Source: an uncultured Prevotellaceae bacterium
GTDB lineage: Bacteria; Bacteroidota; Bacteroidia; Bacteroidales; Bacteroidaceae
Length of the DNA stretch: 41,054 nucleotides
Direction of reading: 5' to 3'
Assembly: GCA_902771445.1 (NCBI GenBank)
Contig: CACXXD010000004.1
Coordinates: 1 to 41,054, forward strand
Part shown: positions 26,417 to 35,754 of the stretch, piece by piece
Numbering within the stretch: position 1 is the first letter of the stretch
Layout of the letters: each line of letters starts with the position of its first letter
Made by a program: the position numbers and the translations under genes
The notes under the pieces: model-generated
Database searches by the model: none
Told to the model about the DNA's origin: nothing
Seen by the model: only the letters and a program-made list of their open reading frames with translations

Positions 26417-28471
26417 ATGAATACCAAGAGCATCAAAAATATACTGAGAAAGGCCACAGTGTGCTGCACGATGATAGCGGCCACAGTTGCGCCCACCCTG
26501 CTCTCCTCGTGTAAGGAAGACATCGACGAGTCGAACCTCTACACCTTCACGGGCGAGACCATCGAAGACTATCTGACCAACCGCAGCGACCGCTTCAGCA
26601 GCTTCAACCAGATTCTGAAGCGCATCGGCTACGACAAGATTCTGTCGGCCTACGGCACCTACACCTGCTTCGCCCCCAACAACGAAGCCATCGCCCACTA
26701 CATTGACAGTCTCTACGACGACAACAAGGAGCACAACGGCATGATTGCCCGCGGACTCGACGGACTCACCGACTCGCTCTGCAACGACATTGCCCTGTTC
26801 CATCTGCTCAACTCCAAGGTCATGGGTGTCTACATGGGCAACGGCATGACCATCAAGACACTGCTGGGCCGCGACATCAACACCGCCACCGACACGCAGT
26901 CGGGCAACGTGATCATCAGTCGTTCGGCCATCATCACCAGCATGGACAACGAGCTGGAGAACGGTGTGCTCCACGAGATCGACCACGTCATCACCCGCTC
27001 CAACCTGATGGTTGCCGGCGAGATGGAGACCTACAAGGACAAGTTTTCCCTCTTCAGTCTGGCCCTCAAGCGCACCGGGCTGGACGAAGAGCTGTCCGAG
27101 CTGGAGAGAACCGGCATCAAGGAGGTGACCAACGAGACGCAGTACTGGGTACCGGAGAAGTGCGAGCTGGGCTACACCATCTTTGCCGAGACCGACGACG
27201 TGTTCCGCGCTCACGGCATCACCGACATCCCCACGATGGCCGAATACGCCGCACGGGTCTATCAGGACTGTGCCAAGGACGGCAGCGGCTGGTACGACTA
27301 TGCCCGTCGCAACAAGATAGAGGTGAGCACCGGTGCCGACTATGAGAACCAGTGGAACGTGCTCAACATGTTCATCCGCTACCACCTCGTGGCCTACAAG
27401 ATGCCGTGGGACCGTCTGGTCTACGACTGGAACCAAACGGCCAAGGTGACCCTCTGCGAGTACTACGAGACCATGCTGCCCTACACCCTCATCAAGATGA
27501 CGCGCAACAGCGGCAAGCGCATGCTGAACCGCTGGGTGGAGAACAACTCGCTCACCGACCGTGTGGCTGAGCTGGGTACCGCCGCCATGCACCAGGTGAG
27601 ATTCGAGGGCATTGAGCTGGAAGGCCAGAACGGACAGATCCAGGCCATCAACGGCTACATCCACCCGCTCACCGACATGCTCGTCTATAACGAAGACGTA
27701 CCCAAGGGTGCGCTGAACGAGCGCATGCGCTTCGACGACACCTCACTGCTGGGCGAGATGATGTCCAACAGCATCCGCGGTATGACGATGGCCGAGATCA
27801 AGGCCCACGTCGACGGCGGCGAGTACAGCCGCGTGCGCTTCCCGAGCAACTACTTCAGCAACCTGATGGTCTACAACGGCGACGACACCATGCTGCGCTA
27901 CCTGGCCAAGGACGACGGTGCATGGTCGAACTACGAGGGCGACGAGTTCCTTTGCGTGGGCAACTACGACTTTGCCCTGCGCCTGCCGCCCGTACCCGAC
28001 GGCACCTACGAGCTGCGCCTGGGCTACACCGCCAACGGCAACCGAGGCATGCTTCAGTTCTATCTGGGTACGTCGTCGGAGCTCGTTTCGATGAAGGCAC
28101 TCGACATTCCTCTTGACATGCGCCACGTGCCTACCGATGCCAGCGACGGCACACCCGACACGCAGACCGGCTGGTGTCTGGCCTCGAAGACCGACGACCA
28201 GGGCGTGCAGACCGACATCGACATGCACAACCTGGGCTACATGCGCGGTCCGCTCTACTACACCGTGGGCAAGGGCGGCAGCACCGTGGCACGCAACAAC
28301 CGCGAGGACCTGCGACGCATCATTGCCAAGCAGAACTTCGAGCAGGGCGAGTACTGGCTGCGCTTCAAGACCGTGATCAACAAGAGCGACGCGCAGTTCC
28401 ACCTCGACTACATCGAGTTCTGCCCTGAGAACGTCTACAACAGCACCACCTACGTGGAGGACATGTACTAA
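26417..28471 (+). CDS. FAS1-domain lipoprotein with C-terminal beta-sandwich
   Basis: A 684-residue lipoprotein with a signal peptide ending TLLSSC and the acidic follow-on KEDIDE, predicting surface exposure. Two FAS1-like domains are visible, with motifs TCFAPNNEAI (about residue 82) and YTIFAETDDVF (about 252); the second is degenerate. The C-terminal third (about 470-680) looks like a beta-sandwich, with DGTYELRLGYTANGN and FHLDYIEFCPENVY resembling carbohydrate-binding jelly-rolls. It lies between the first SusD and another FAS1 lipoprotein, separated from both by repeat arrays. Possible roles are ligand capture or adhesion for the SusCD complexes. Confidence 0.8.
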   Translation: MNTKSIKNILRKATVCCTMIAATVAPTLLSSCKEDIDESNLYTFTGETIEDYLTNRSDRFSSFNQILKRIGYDKILSAYGTYTCFAPNNEAIAHYIDSLYDDNKEHNGMIARGLDGLTDSLCNDIALFHLLNSKVMGVYMGNGMTIKTLLGRDINTATDTQSGNVIISRSAIITSMDNELENGVLHEIDHVITRSNLMVAGEMETYKDKFSLFSLALKRTGLDEELSELERTGIKEVTNETQYWVPEKCELGYTIFAETDDVFRAHGITDIPTMAEYAARVYQDCAKDGSGWYDYARRNKIEVSTGADYENQWNVLNMFIRYHLVAYKMPWDRLVYDWNQTAKVTLCEYYETMLPYTLIKMTRNSGKRMLNRWVENNSLTDRVAELGTAAMHQVRFEGIELEGQNGQIQAINGYIHPLTDMLVYNEDVPKGALNERMRFDDTSLLGEMMSNSIRGMTMAEIKAHVDGGEYSRVRFPSNYFSNLMVYNGDDTMLRYLAKDDGAWSNYEGDEFLCVGNYDFALRLPPVPDGTYELRLGYTANGNRGMLQFYLGTSSELVSMKALDIPLDMRHVPTDASDGTPDTQTGWCLASKTDDQGVQTDIDMHNLGYMRGPLYYTVGKGGSTVARNNREDLRRIIAKQNFEQGEYWLRFKTVINKSDAQFHLDYIEFCPENVYNSTTYVEDMY

Positions 28472-28531
28472 ATTGAAAATTGAAGATTGAAGATTCTGAA
28501 TTGAAAATTGAGAATTGAATATTGAGAATTT
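28472..28531. repeat. ATTGAAAATTGAAG-type repeat between FAS1 genes
   Basis: ATTGAAAATTGAAGATTGAAG, then ATTGAAAATTGAGAATTGAATATTGAG variants, start right after the TAA of the upstream gene. They are followed by an AT-rich stretch leading to the ATG at 28550. Confidence 0.8.
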
Positions 28532-28549
28532 ATATTTAAGAAAATATAT

Positions 28550-30304
28550 ATGATTAGTTTCAAGAACAAACATAACCGCCAGTCGCGCCAGGCATGCCGC
28601 ACTGCCATTGCTGCCTTGCTAGGCCTCTCGGCCCTCACGGCCTGCTCCGACTGGGACGACCACTACGATGCCAACACAGCCATCACCGGTTCGCAACAGG
28701 CATCTCTGTGGCAGAACATCAAGAACAACGGCGAGCTCAGCCAGTTTGCCGAACTGCTGAAGAAGGCCGGCTACGACCAGCGCCTCGACGCCTCGCAGAC
28801 CTACACCGTCTGGGCGCCGCTCAACAACACGTTCGGCTACGACCAGCTGAACGCCGCCAGCAACGACCGTCTGGTCAAGCAGTTCCTGCAGAACCACATC
28901 GCCCGCAACAACTATCCCGCCACGGGCAACTTCGACAAGAAAATCTACATGCTCAACGAGAAGATGATGCACTTCACGGGCAACAACGGCTACACCATCC
29001 AGGGCATTCCCGTGGGTCAGGTCAACGTGGGCAGCAGCAACGGCACGCTCCACACCGTGGGCAGCCAGATTCCCTTCCTGGCCAACATCTACGAGTCGCT
29101 CAACAACGAGCAGTTTGCCATCGACTCGGTCAGCAACTACTATCATGCCTACGACGTCAGCACGCTCGACGAGACGCAGAGCGTGCCTGGCCCCATCGTC
29201 GACGGCGAGCAGACCTATCTGGACTCCATCCGCTATGAGGACAACACCCTGACGCGCACCTTCAGGGCCTACATCAACCGCGAGGACAGCAACTACACCA
29301 TGATTGTGCCAACCAACGAGTCGTGGGGCAAGCTGAGAGAACGAATCCGCAAGTGCTACAACTACCTGCCCACGTTCAGGTACATGCGCTCTACGGCTGC
29401 CGGCACCGACACCACCATCATCGTGACCCTCAAGGATGCCAGCCAGTTCAGCGACTCCATCAGCAGCTACATGCTCATGAAGAACCTGACGTTCAACAAC
29501 AACATCTACGACAACACCAAGCTCAACACGCTGCAAGAGGGACAGGCGCTCGCCTGCGACTCGCTCGTCAGCACCACCAACGACCGAATCTTCGGCGACG
29601 ACTGCCGCAACCTCTTTGCCAACGCCAAGCGCGTCAGCAAGAGCAACGGTGCTTTCTGGGTGACCGACGACCTGAACATGCTGGAGTGGAATGCCTGGAA
29701 CCCCGAAATCACCGTCGAAGCCGAGGACTTCGTCTACAAGACGGCCAACGTGGGTGAGTCGAGAAGTGTCAGGGTCACCTCGTCCAACCAGAATCCTGCC
29801 GTCTCCGGCTACATCTCGGAGAACACCTACTTCGAGGCACACCCCAACACGCCCAACGACCATCCCGACGTGTTCATCCATCTGCCTCAGGTGCGCTCAA
29901 CCGAATATAATGTCTATCTCGTCATGGCACCGGGCAACATTGTCAGCACGCAGGCTGAGCACAAGCCCAACAGCATGGGTATCTACATGCGCACCTGCGA
30001 CGAGACGGGCAAACTGAAGAACGAGGAGACACTGAGGAACCCCATCGACGGCACCACCGCCTTCATCACCAGCGAAGAGGCCCGCATCGACACGCTCTTC
30101 CTTGGCACGTACACCTTCCCCCTGGCCTACTACGGCACGGGCGAGAACTATCCCTACATCCGCGTGCGCAGCCGTTTCAGTAGCGCCAACAGCGGCAAGT
30201 TCGACCGCACGCTGCGCGTAGACTGCGTCATTCTTCGCCCGAAGGCACTCGACGAGTACATGCAGTCGCATCCCGGCTACAAGTATCACAAGCACAACTA
30301 TTAA
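28550..30304 (+). CDS. FAS1-domain lipoprotein with C-terminal beta-sandwich
   Basis: A 584-residue lipoprotein. The signal peptide ends LSALTAC and SDWDDHYD follows, an acidic surface-export signal. A FAS1 domain carries YTVWAPLNNTF (about residue 85), and a second, divergent one carries YTMIVPTNESW (about 249). From about residue 385 (ITVEAEDFVYKTANVGESRS) a beta-sandwich-like domain runs to the C-terminus. The arrangement parallels the preceding gene, so the two probably descend from a common ancestor and may work as a pair. It lies 25 bases upstream of the second SusC. Confidence 0.8.
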   Translation: MISFKNKHNRQSRQACRTAIAALLGLSALTACSDWDDHYDANTAITGSQQASLWQNIKNNGELSQFAELLKKAGYDQRLDASQTYTVWAPLNNTFGYDQLNAASNDRLVKQFLQNHIARNNYPATGNFDKKIYMLNEKMMHFTGNNGYTIQGIPVGQVNVGSSNGTLHTVGSQIPFLANIYESLNNEQFAIDSVSNYYHAYDVSTLDETQSVPGPIVDGEQTYLDSIRYEDNTLTRTFRAYINREDSNYTMIVPTNESWGKLRERIRKCYNYLPTFRYMRSTAAGTDTTIIVTLKDASQFSDSISSYMLMKNLTFNNNIYDNTKLNTLQEGQALACDSLVSTTNDRIFGDDCRNLFANAKRVSKSNGAFWVTDDLNMLEWNAWNPEITVEAEDFVYKTANVGESRSVRVTSSNQNPAVSGYISENTYFEAHPNTPNDHPDVFIHLPQVRSTEYNVYLVMAPGNIVSTQAEHKPNSMGIYMRTCDETGKLKNEETLRNPIDGTTAFITSEEARIDTLFLGTYTFPLAYYGTGENYPYIRVRSRFSSANSGKFDRTLRVDCVILRPKALDEYMQSHPGYKYHKHNY

Positions 30305-30329
30305 GTCACACTCTTAAATCAGAATAAAA

Positions 30330-33300
30330 ATGAACAGACACTATATTCTATGTTTAGCCATGCTCGGCGCCATGGGAACGGCCATGCCGGCTCTTGCTCA
30401 GGACGATGCCACCGAAGGCGACGAGGCGAAGGTAGTGAAGAAAGCTCCCGCCAAGAAGATGCCTTCCTACCCCATGATGGAGGTCAAGGGCGTGTGTATC
30501 GATGCCGTCACCAAGGCACCCCTCAGCGGTATCCTGGTCAAGACGCTCAACAATGCCAACTATACGGCCATGACCGAGGAGAACGGTGAGTTCGTCATCA
30601 AGGTGCCAACCTTTGCCACTGCGCTCTACGTTCACGCTCCCCAGTATCTCAGCCAGCAAGTGGCTGTCGGTGCTGAGGGCCAGGTGCTGCGCATCGAGAT
30701 GATGCCCGACAAGTTCCAGACCATGTACACCGACGGCACCAACATCACCGCACAGGCCACGCAGAAGATAACCAACACCACGTCGCAGACCATCGAGACC
30801 GACATTGAGGGACTGATGGGGGCCGACGTGCGTGCCATCACCCGTTCGGGCGGTCCCGGCTACGGTGCAGCCATGTTCATCCGAGGCCTCAACTCGCTCA
30901 ATGCCAATGCCCAGCCGCTCATCGTGGTCGACGGCATTGTGCAGGACATGCAGCAGACCCGCACCGCCTTGCACTATGGCGACTACAACAACCTGATGCT
31001 CAACATCAACCCCGAGGACATCGAGAACGTCACCATCATGAAGAACGCCACGGCACTCTATGGCGCCAAGGGCGGCAACGGTGTCATCCTCATCGAGACC
31101 AAGCGCGGTCACTCAATGGCCACCCGCATCGATGCCAACGTCGGCGTGGGCGTCACGCTCAAGCCCCGCACACCGTCGATGATGGATGCCAGCCAGTATC
31201 GCGTCTATGCCTCCGAGATGCTGGGCACCTACCCCGACATTCAGAACTACACCGACCCCAACACGTTCAAGTTCCTCATCGACGACCCGTCGAAGTTCTA
31301 CTATGCCACCTATCACAACGAGACCGACTGGAAGAAGGAGGTCTACCGCACGGCACTCACGCAGAACTACAACATCAACGTGCAGGGCGGCGACAACATC
31401 GGCATGTACAACCTGTCGCTGGGCTACACCGACGGCAAGTCGACAGCCAAGGAGAATGGCTTCAACCGTCTGAACGTGCGCTTCAACACCGACATCAACA
31501 TTGCCAAGCGACTCACCACCCGCTTCGACATGTCGTACAGCAAAATCAACCGCGACGTGTTCGACAACGGTGCGCCTGCCGACTTCACCCAGGGTGTGGT
31601 GTCCTCGCCCACGTTCCTTGCACTCATCAAGTCGCCGTTTCTCAATCCCTACACCTACAACAACGTGACGCGCCAGCTGTCGTCCACGCTGGCCGATGCC
31701 GACGACTACCTGACCGTTCTCGACGGCGACCTGTCATTAGGCAACCCCACGGCACTGCTTGAGAACGGCAAGGCCATCAACAAGAACCGCGTGGAGCTGA
31801 CCCACTTCAATGCCGTCATCGCTCCGCGTGTGGATCTGGGCCGCAACTTCTTCATCACCGAGACGTTCAGCTACACCCTCGACCGCATCTCGCAGCGCTA
31901 CTATCGCCCGCTGGGCGGCATGCCCACCTTCCTCATCGAGGGTCTGGGCCGCGTGCAGAACAAGGCCATGTCCATGTTCTCGAAGGAGACCATCATCAGC
32001 AGCGACACCCGCATGGAGTGGAAGAAGCAGATGGCCGCCAACTTCATCAGCGTCTATGCCGGACTGCGCTTCAACTCGTTCTCCTACGACGACAACGAGC
32101 CGCAGGGACAGTACTCCAGCGCCGGTAACGACAAGACGCCCAACATCTCGAAGAACATGGACTTCATAGAGGCCACGGGTGTCAACGACCAGTGGCGCTC
32201 GCTCACGTGGTATGTCAATGCCGACTACAACTACCGCAACCGCTACTTCGCCCAGGTCACACTGGCTATGGAGGGCAACAGCCGCTTCGGCAAGCAGGCC
32301 AGCGGCGTGAAGATTGCCGGCGTGAAGTGGGGCATCTTCCCAAGCGTGCAGCTCGGATGGGTCATGAGCAACGAGAGCTGGTTCCCCAAGACCAATGCCT
32401 GGAACTATATGCAGATTCGCGCCGGATGGGACCTCAGCGGCAACGACGACATCAACAACTATGCCGCCCGCACGTCGTTCGGCATCAGCAAGTATCTGTA
32501 CAAGTCGACCGCTGCCCAGCTGAACAACATCGGCAACGAGGAAATCACCTGGGAGCAGACGCGCAAGGTGAACCTCGGTCTGAAGACCTATCTCTTTGCC
32601 AACCGTGTGGGCATCGACTTCAACTACTTCATGAACCACACGTCGAACCTACTCACGCTGAAGCACTTCGACAACCCCATTGCCGGTATCAACAACTACT
32701 GGAGCAACGGCGGCTCGCTCGACAACCGCGGCTTCGAGCTGACCGTCACGGGCAAGCCGCTCGTGGCCAAGAACGTGACCATCGAGCTGGGCGCGTCGGT
32801 GGGCCACTATAAGAACAAGGTGAAGTCGCTGCCCGACAACACCACCATCTATCTGGACGGTGCCAAGACCGCACAGGGCTACACATCGAGCCTCTATGGC
32901 GACAACAACATCGCCACCATCGTAGGCCAGCCCCTCGGCATGTTCTACGGCTACCGCACCAAGGGCGTCTTTGCCACCGATGCCGACGCCAGAGCTGCCG
33001 GCAAGAACGGCTATCTCTACATGGTCGACAACACGGGCGCTCACCAGGAGTTCAAGGCCGGCGACGTCTTCTTCGACGACATCAATGGCGACGGTGTCAT
33101 CAGCGAGGCCGACAAGACCATCATCGGCAATCCTAACCCCGACATCTACGGCAACATCTTTGCCAACGTCAACCTGCAGAACTTCAACCTCTACATCGGA
33201 TTCAACTACTCGCTCGGCAACGACGTGTTCAACTACCAGCGCAGCGTGCTCGAGGGCGGCTCCAACTTCTACAACCAGACCACGGCCATGACCAACCGCT

Positions 33301-33626
33301 GGCGCACCGAACAGCAGCAGACCAGCGTGCCGCGCATCAGCTATGGCGACCCAATGGGCAACTCGCGCTTCAGCGACCGCTGGATCGAAGACGGCAGCTA
33401 CCTGCGACTGAAGACCGTCCGCCTCACCTACAAGGTGCCTGTCAGCCTCGACTGGCTGCAAGGCCTGTCGGTATGGGCCGAGGGCAACAACCTCTTCACC
33501 CTGACCAAGTATCTGGGCAACGACCCCGAGAGCTCTGCCAACAACGGAGTGCTCTATCAGGGCATCGATCCGGGCAACATCGCACTGGGACGCGCCTTCA
33601 CACTGGGACTGAAGATTAACCTGTAA
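30330..33626 (+). CDS. second SusC-family TonB-dependent outer membrane receptor
   Basis: A 1098-residue SusC-type transporter with a signal peptide ending PALAQ, a short Lys/Ala-rich linker (AKVVKKAPAKK), a carboxypeptidase-regulatory-like domain (VKGVCIDAVTKAPLSGILV), a plug with RGLNSLNANAQPLIVVDG (from about residue 185) and YGAKGGNGVILIETKRG, then the barrel, ending GRAFTLGLKINL. In the plug its YGAKGGNG replaces the WGSRGANG of the first SusC, and its N-terminus differs, so its substrate may differ. It is followed by a SusD gene and preceded by two FAS1 lipoproteins, giving a mirrored unit within the same run. Confidence 0.93.
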   Translation: MNRHYILCLAMLGAMGTAMPALAQDDATEGDEAKVVKKAPAKKMPSYPMMEVKGVCIDAVTKAPLSGILVKTLNNANYTAMTEENGEFVIKVPTFATALYVHAPQYLSQQVAVGAEGQVLRIEMMPDKFQTMYTDGTNITAQATQKITNTTSQTIETDIEGLMGADVRAITRSGGPGYGAAMFIRGLNSLNANAQPLIVVDGIVQDMQQTRTALHYGDYNNLMLNINPEDIENVTIMKNATALYGAKGGNGVILIETKRGHSMATRIDANVGVGVTLKPRTPSMMDASQYRVYASEMLGTYPDIQNYTDPNTFKFLIDDPSKFYYATYHNETDWKKEVYRTALTQNYNINVQGGDNIGMYNLSLGYTDGKSTAKENGFNRLNVRFNTDINIAKRLTTRFDMSYSKINRDVFDNGAPADFTQGVVSSPTFLALIKSPFLNPYTYNNVTRQLSSTLADADDYLTVLDGDLSLGNPTALLENGKAINKNRVELTHFNAVIAPRVDLGRNFFITETFSYTLDRISQRYYRPLGGMPTFLIEGLGRVQNKAMSMFSKETIISSDTRMEWKKQMAANFISVYAGLRFNSFSYDDNEPQGQYSSAGNDKTPNISKNMDFIEATGVNDQWRSLTWYVNADYNYRNRYFAQVTLAMEGNSRFGKQASGVKIAGVKWGIFPSVQLGWVMSNESWFPKTNAWNYMQIRAGWDLSGNDDINNYAARTSFGISKYLYKSTAAQLNNIGNEEITWEQTRKVNLGLKTYLFANRVGIDFNYFMNHTSNLLTLKHFDNPIAGINNYWSNGGSLDNRGFELTVTGKPLVAKNVTIELGASVGHYKNKVKSLPDNTTIYLDGAKTAQGYTSSLYGDNNIATIVGQPLGMFYGYRTKGVFATDADARAAGKNGYLYMVDNTGAHQEFKAGDVFFDDINGDGVISEADKTIIGNPNPDIYGNIFANVNLQNFNLYIGFNYSLGNDVFNYQRSVLEGGSNFYNQTTAMTNRWRTEQQQTSVPRISYGDPMGNSRFSDRWIEDGSYLRLKTVRLTYKVPVSLDWLQGLSVWAEGNNLFTLTKYLGNDPESSANNGVLYQGIDPGNIALGRAFTLGLKINL

Positions 33627-33638
33627 AAAAATGTTGAG

Positions 33639-33781
33639 TGAAGAATGAATAACGAAGAACTTGCTACCACAAAAATGGTACCTAACAACAATACGACAAT
33701 GAACAGAATTGACAAACAGATAAAGGAAAGAAGTATGAACATGATGATGAAGTTGCTCTGCGCAGCATTCTTCATTCTTCA
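33639..33781 (+). promoter_or_regulatory. complementary repeat arms flanking the second SusD start
   Basis: TGAAGAATGAA (33639-33649) is exactly complementary to TTCATTCTTCA (33771-33781). The arms bracket the probable start codon at 33735, so the mRNA could pair across the initiation region. Whether this forms is unknown, since the loop is about 120 bases. Confidence 0.3.
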
Positions 33782-35546
33782 TACGCCATTCTTCATTTCC
33801 TGTTCCGACTTCTTCGAGACCGACTCCGACCGTCAGGTCTTCGACCCCGCGCTCGACGAGAAGACCGACTCCATGTTCTATACGCTCGGCATCCTCAAGG
33901 GACTGCAGCAGGTGGGCGACCAGTATGTGCTGGTCAACGAGATGAGGGGCGACCTCGTGGCCACCAACAGCTACACCGAGACCGACCTGAAGCGGCTGGC
34001 CGACTTCTCTGCCGATGCCACTTGCAAGTATGATTCGGCCTATCTTTACTACCGCATCATCAACAACTGCAACTACTACATAGCCCACCGCGACACCACC
34101 CTGCTCACGGGCAGCCGCAAGGTGGCCATACCCGAGTATGCCGAGGCTCTGGCCGTTCGCGCCTGGGCCTACATGCAGCTGTGCAAGACCTACGGCAGCG
34201 TGCCTTTCTACACCACACCGCTCACCAGCATCGGCGATGCCAACGCCACGTTTGAGACGAAGGACCTGCGTGGCATCTGCGACGCACTCGCACCTGAGCT
34301 CATCCGCTACAGCGGCACACCCGTGCCTACCTACGGCGAGATTTCGGCTGGCGTGCTGAACAGCAGCAGCAGCGAGAACCCCGAGGAAAAGAAGATTCAG
34401 TCGCGCAAGGCCATGCTGCCCATCGACGTGGTGCTGGCCGACCTCTATCTGGAGACCAACCAGTATGAGCTGGCTGCCCAGTACTACTTCAAGTACATCA
34501 AGAACAACCGACTCATTGCCACGCAGGCCTACATCAGTCCCTTCGGACTCTTCAGCAACAACACCACACGTCTGCCTGCCGACATCAACGTCATTTCCAA
34601 CTACAACAGTGCGATTCCCTGGGGCTACATCTTCTATGTGGGCTCTACTAGTGACATCGTGACCTACATCCCACTGGCAGCCAACCAGCTGCGCGGTGTC
34701 ACCACCGACCTGCCACGCATCTTCGGCTACGACTTCTACAGCACCACCAGCGGCGATGCCAGCTCGTCGTCACGCTATCTGCTGGAGCGCCAGATCGATG
34801 CCTCGCAGTCCTATACCGCCCTGTCCAACAGTCAGCTGTGGTACTATCGCCCACGCAACAGCACCACAATGGCCAAGACGCTCAACATTGGCGACCTGCG
34901 CCGTCCGTCGTGTTTCCAGCAGGCTGTGAAGGAAGACTCCACCTTCAGCGTCATGATCAAGTTCACCACGGCCAACATTCCGCTCTACCGCAACGCCACG
35001 ATCTACCTGCGTCTGGCCGAGGCCATCAACCGCATGGGCTATCCCGATGCTGCCTTCGCCATCCTGAAGGACGGCATCAAGGACGAGACCACGCAGAGCT
35101 ACGACTACTTCCGCGAAGGAACACTCAGCTTCCTGAAGACCACCGTGCCTTTCCTATCCAACGAGAACAAGGCTATGTTCGACGAGAACAGCGGCATTCA
35201 TGCCCGCGGCACCAACTACACGCAAGGCACCTTCTCGCCCTATCAGATGGACTCGGTGGTCACCGCCAAGTTCAGACAGCTGGAGGCTGAAAACAACATC
35301 GTGATCACTGGCACGTTCAACGACACCATCAATGCTATGGAGGACATCATCTGCGACGAGATGGCGCTCGAACTGGCCTTCGAGGGTACGCGCTTTGGCG
35401 ACCTCACCCGCATTGCCCGTCACAAGAACCAGGCTGGCACCTACAACAGCAACTTCGGCAGTGAGTGGCTGGAGCGCAAGCTGCGCTACAAGAATCCCAC
35501 CGTCTCTCTGCTCGACGAGAGAAACTGGTATTTGCCCTTCAAATAA
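33735..35546 (+). CDS. second SusD/RagB-family lipoprotein
   Basis: About 603 residues. A signal peptide FFILHTPFFISC is followed by SDFFETDSD, then SusD-type features: a TPR-like segment (EYAEALAVRAWAYMQLCKTY), TIYLRLAEAINRMGY, MALELAFEGTRFGDLTRIARH and the C-terminal WYLPFK. The ATG at 33735 was preferred to in-frame ATGs at 33645 and later because it follows a purine-rich AAAGGAAAG and starts a normal signal peptide. The hydrophobic part of that signal peptide is encoded by a repeat-like ATTCTTCATTCTTC sequence that is complementary to one in the leader. Partner of the SusC immediately upstream. Confidence 0.92.
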   Translation: MNMMMKLLCAAFFILHTPFFISCSDFFETDSDRQVFDPALDEKTDSMFYTLGILKGLQQVGDQYVLVNEMRGDLVATNSYTETDLKRLADFSADATCKYDSAYLYYRIINNCNYYIAHRDTTLLTGSRKVAIPEYAEALAVRAWAYMQLCKTYGSVPFYTTPLTSIGDANATFETKDLRGICDALAPELIRYSGTPVPTYGEISAGVLNSSSSENPEEKKIQSRKAMLPIDVVLADLYLETNQYELAAQYYFKYIKNNRLIATQAYISPFGLFSNNTTRLPADINVISNYNSAIPWGYIFYVGSTSDIVTYIPLAANQLRGVTTDLPRIFGYDFYSTTSGDASSSSRYLLERQIDASQSYTALSNSQLWYYRPRNSTTMAKTLNIGDLRRPSCFQQAVKEDSTFSVMIKFTTANIPLYRNATIYLRLAEAINRMGYPDAAFAILKDGIKDETTQSYDYFREGTLSFLKTTVPFLSNENKAMFDENSGIHARGTNYTQGTFSPYQMDSVVTAKFRQLEAENNIVITGTFNDTINAMEDIICDEMALELAFEGTRFGDLTRIARHKNQAGTYNSNFGSEWLERKLRYKNPTVSLLDERNWYLPFK

Positions 35547-35575
35547 TCCCTTCGTCCCGGCATGATTTGCAATCG

Positions 35576-35720
35576 AAGCCAAATCATGCTGGGTTTAAAG
35601 TCAGATCATGCTGAGTTTAAAGCCAAATCATGCTGAGATTAAAGTCAAATCTCAGCATGATTAAAGCCAAAACTCAGCATGATTTGACTTTAAACCCACC
35701 ATGATTCAGCATCAATCTCA
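35576..35720. repeat. complex palindromic repeat, family copy 3
   Basis: Between the convergent SusD and response regulator genes, four consecutive 22-base units (35576, 35598, 35620, 35642) of the type AAGCCAAATCATGCTGAG plus a TTTA-like end are followed by inverted versions. A perfect 15-bp inverted repeat AATCATGCTGAGATT/AATCTCAGCATGATT sits in the middle with a 7-base loop. The GGGTTTAAAG and CTGAGTTTAAAG motifs tie it to copies 1 and 2. It may serve as a bidirectional transcript end. Confidence 0.88.
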
Positions 35721-35754
35721 AGCCGTTTTCTTTGTGGCTGAAAAACAGATTCCC

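Noticed and set aside
25982..27664. 560-residue minus-strand ORF across the SusD and FAS1 genes
   Set aside because: It spans two well-supported genes and their intergenic repeat and contains no recognisable motif, so it is a codon-bias artefact.
28619..29881. 420-residue minus-strand ORF opposite a FAS1 gene
   Set aside because: Val/Gly-rich shadow with no motif; the plus strand has a lipobox and FAS1 motifs.
35576..35720. CRISPR array
   Set aside because: The 22-base units run head to tail with no spacers and then invert, and no cas genes are present.
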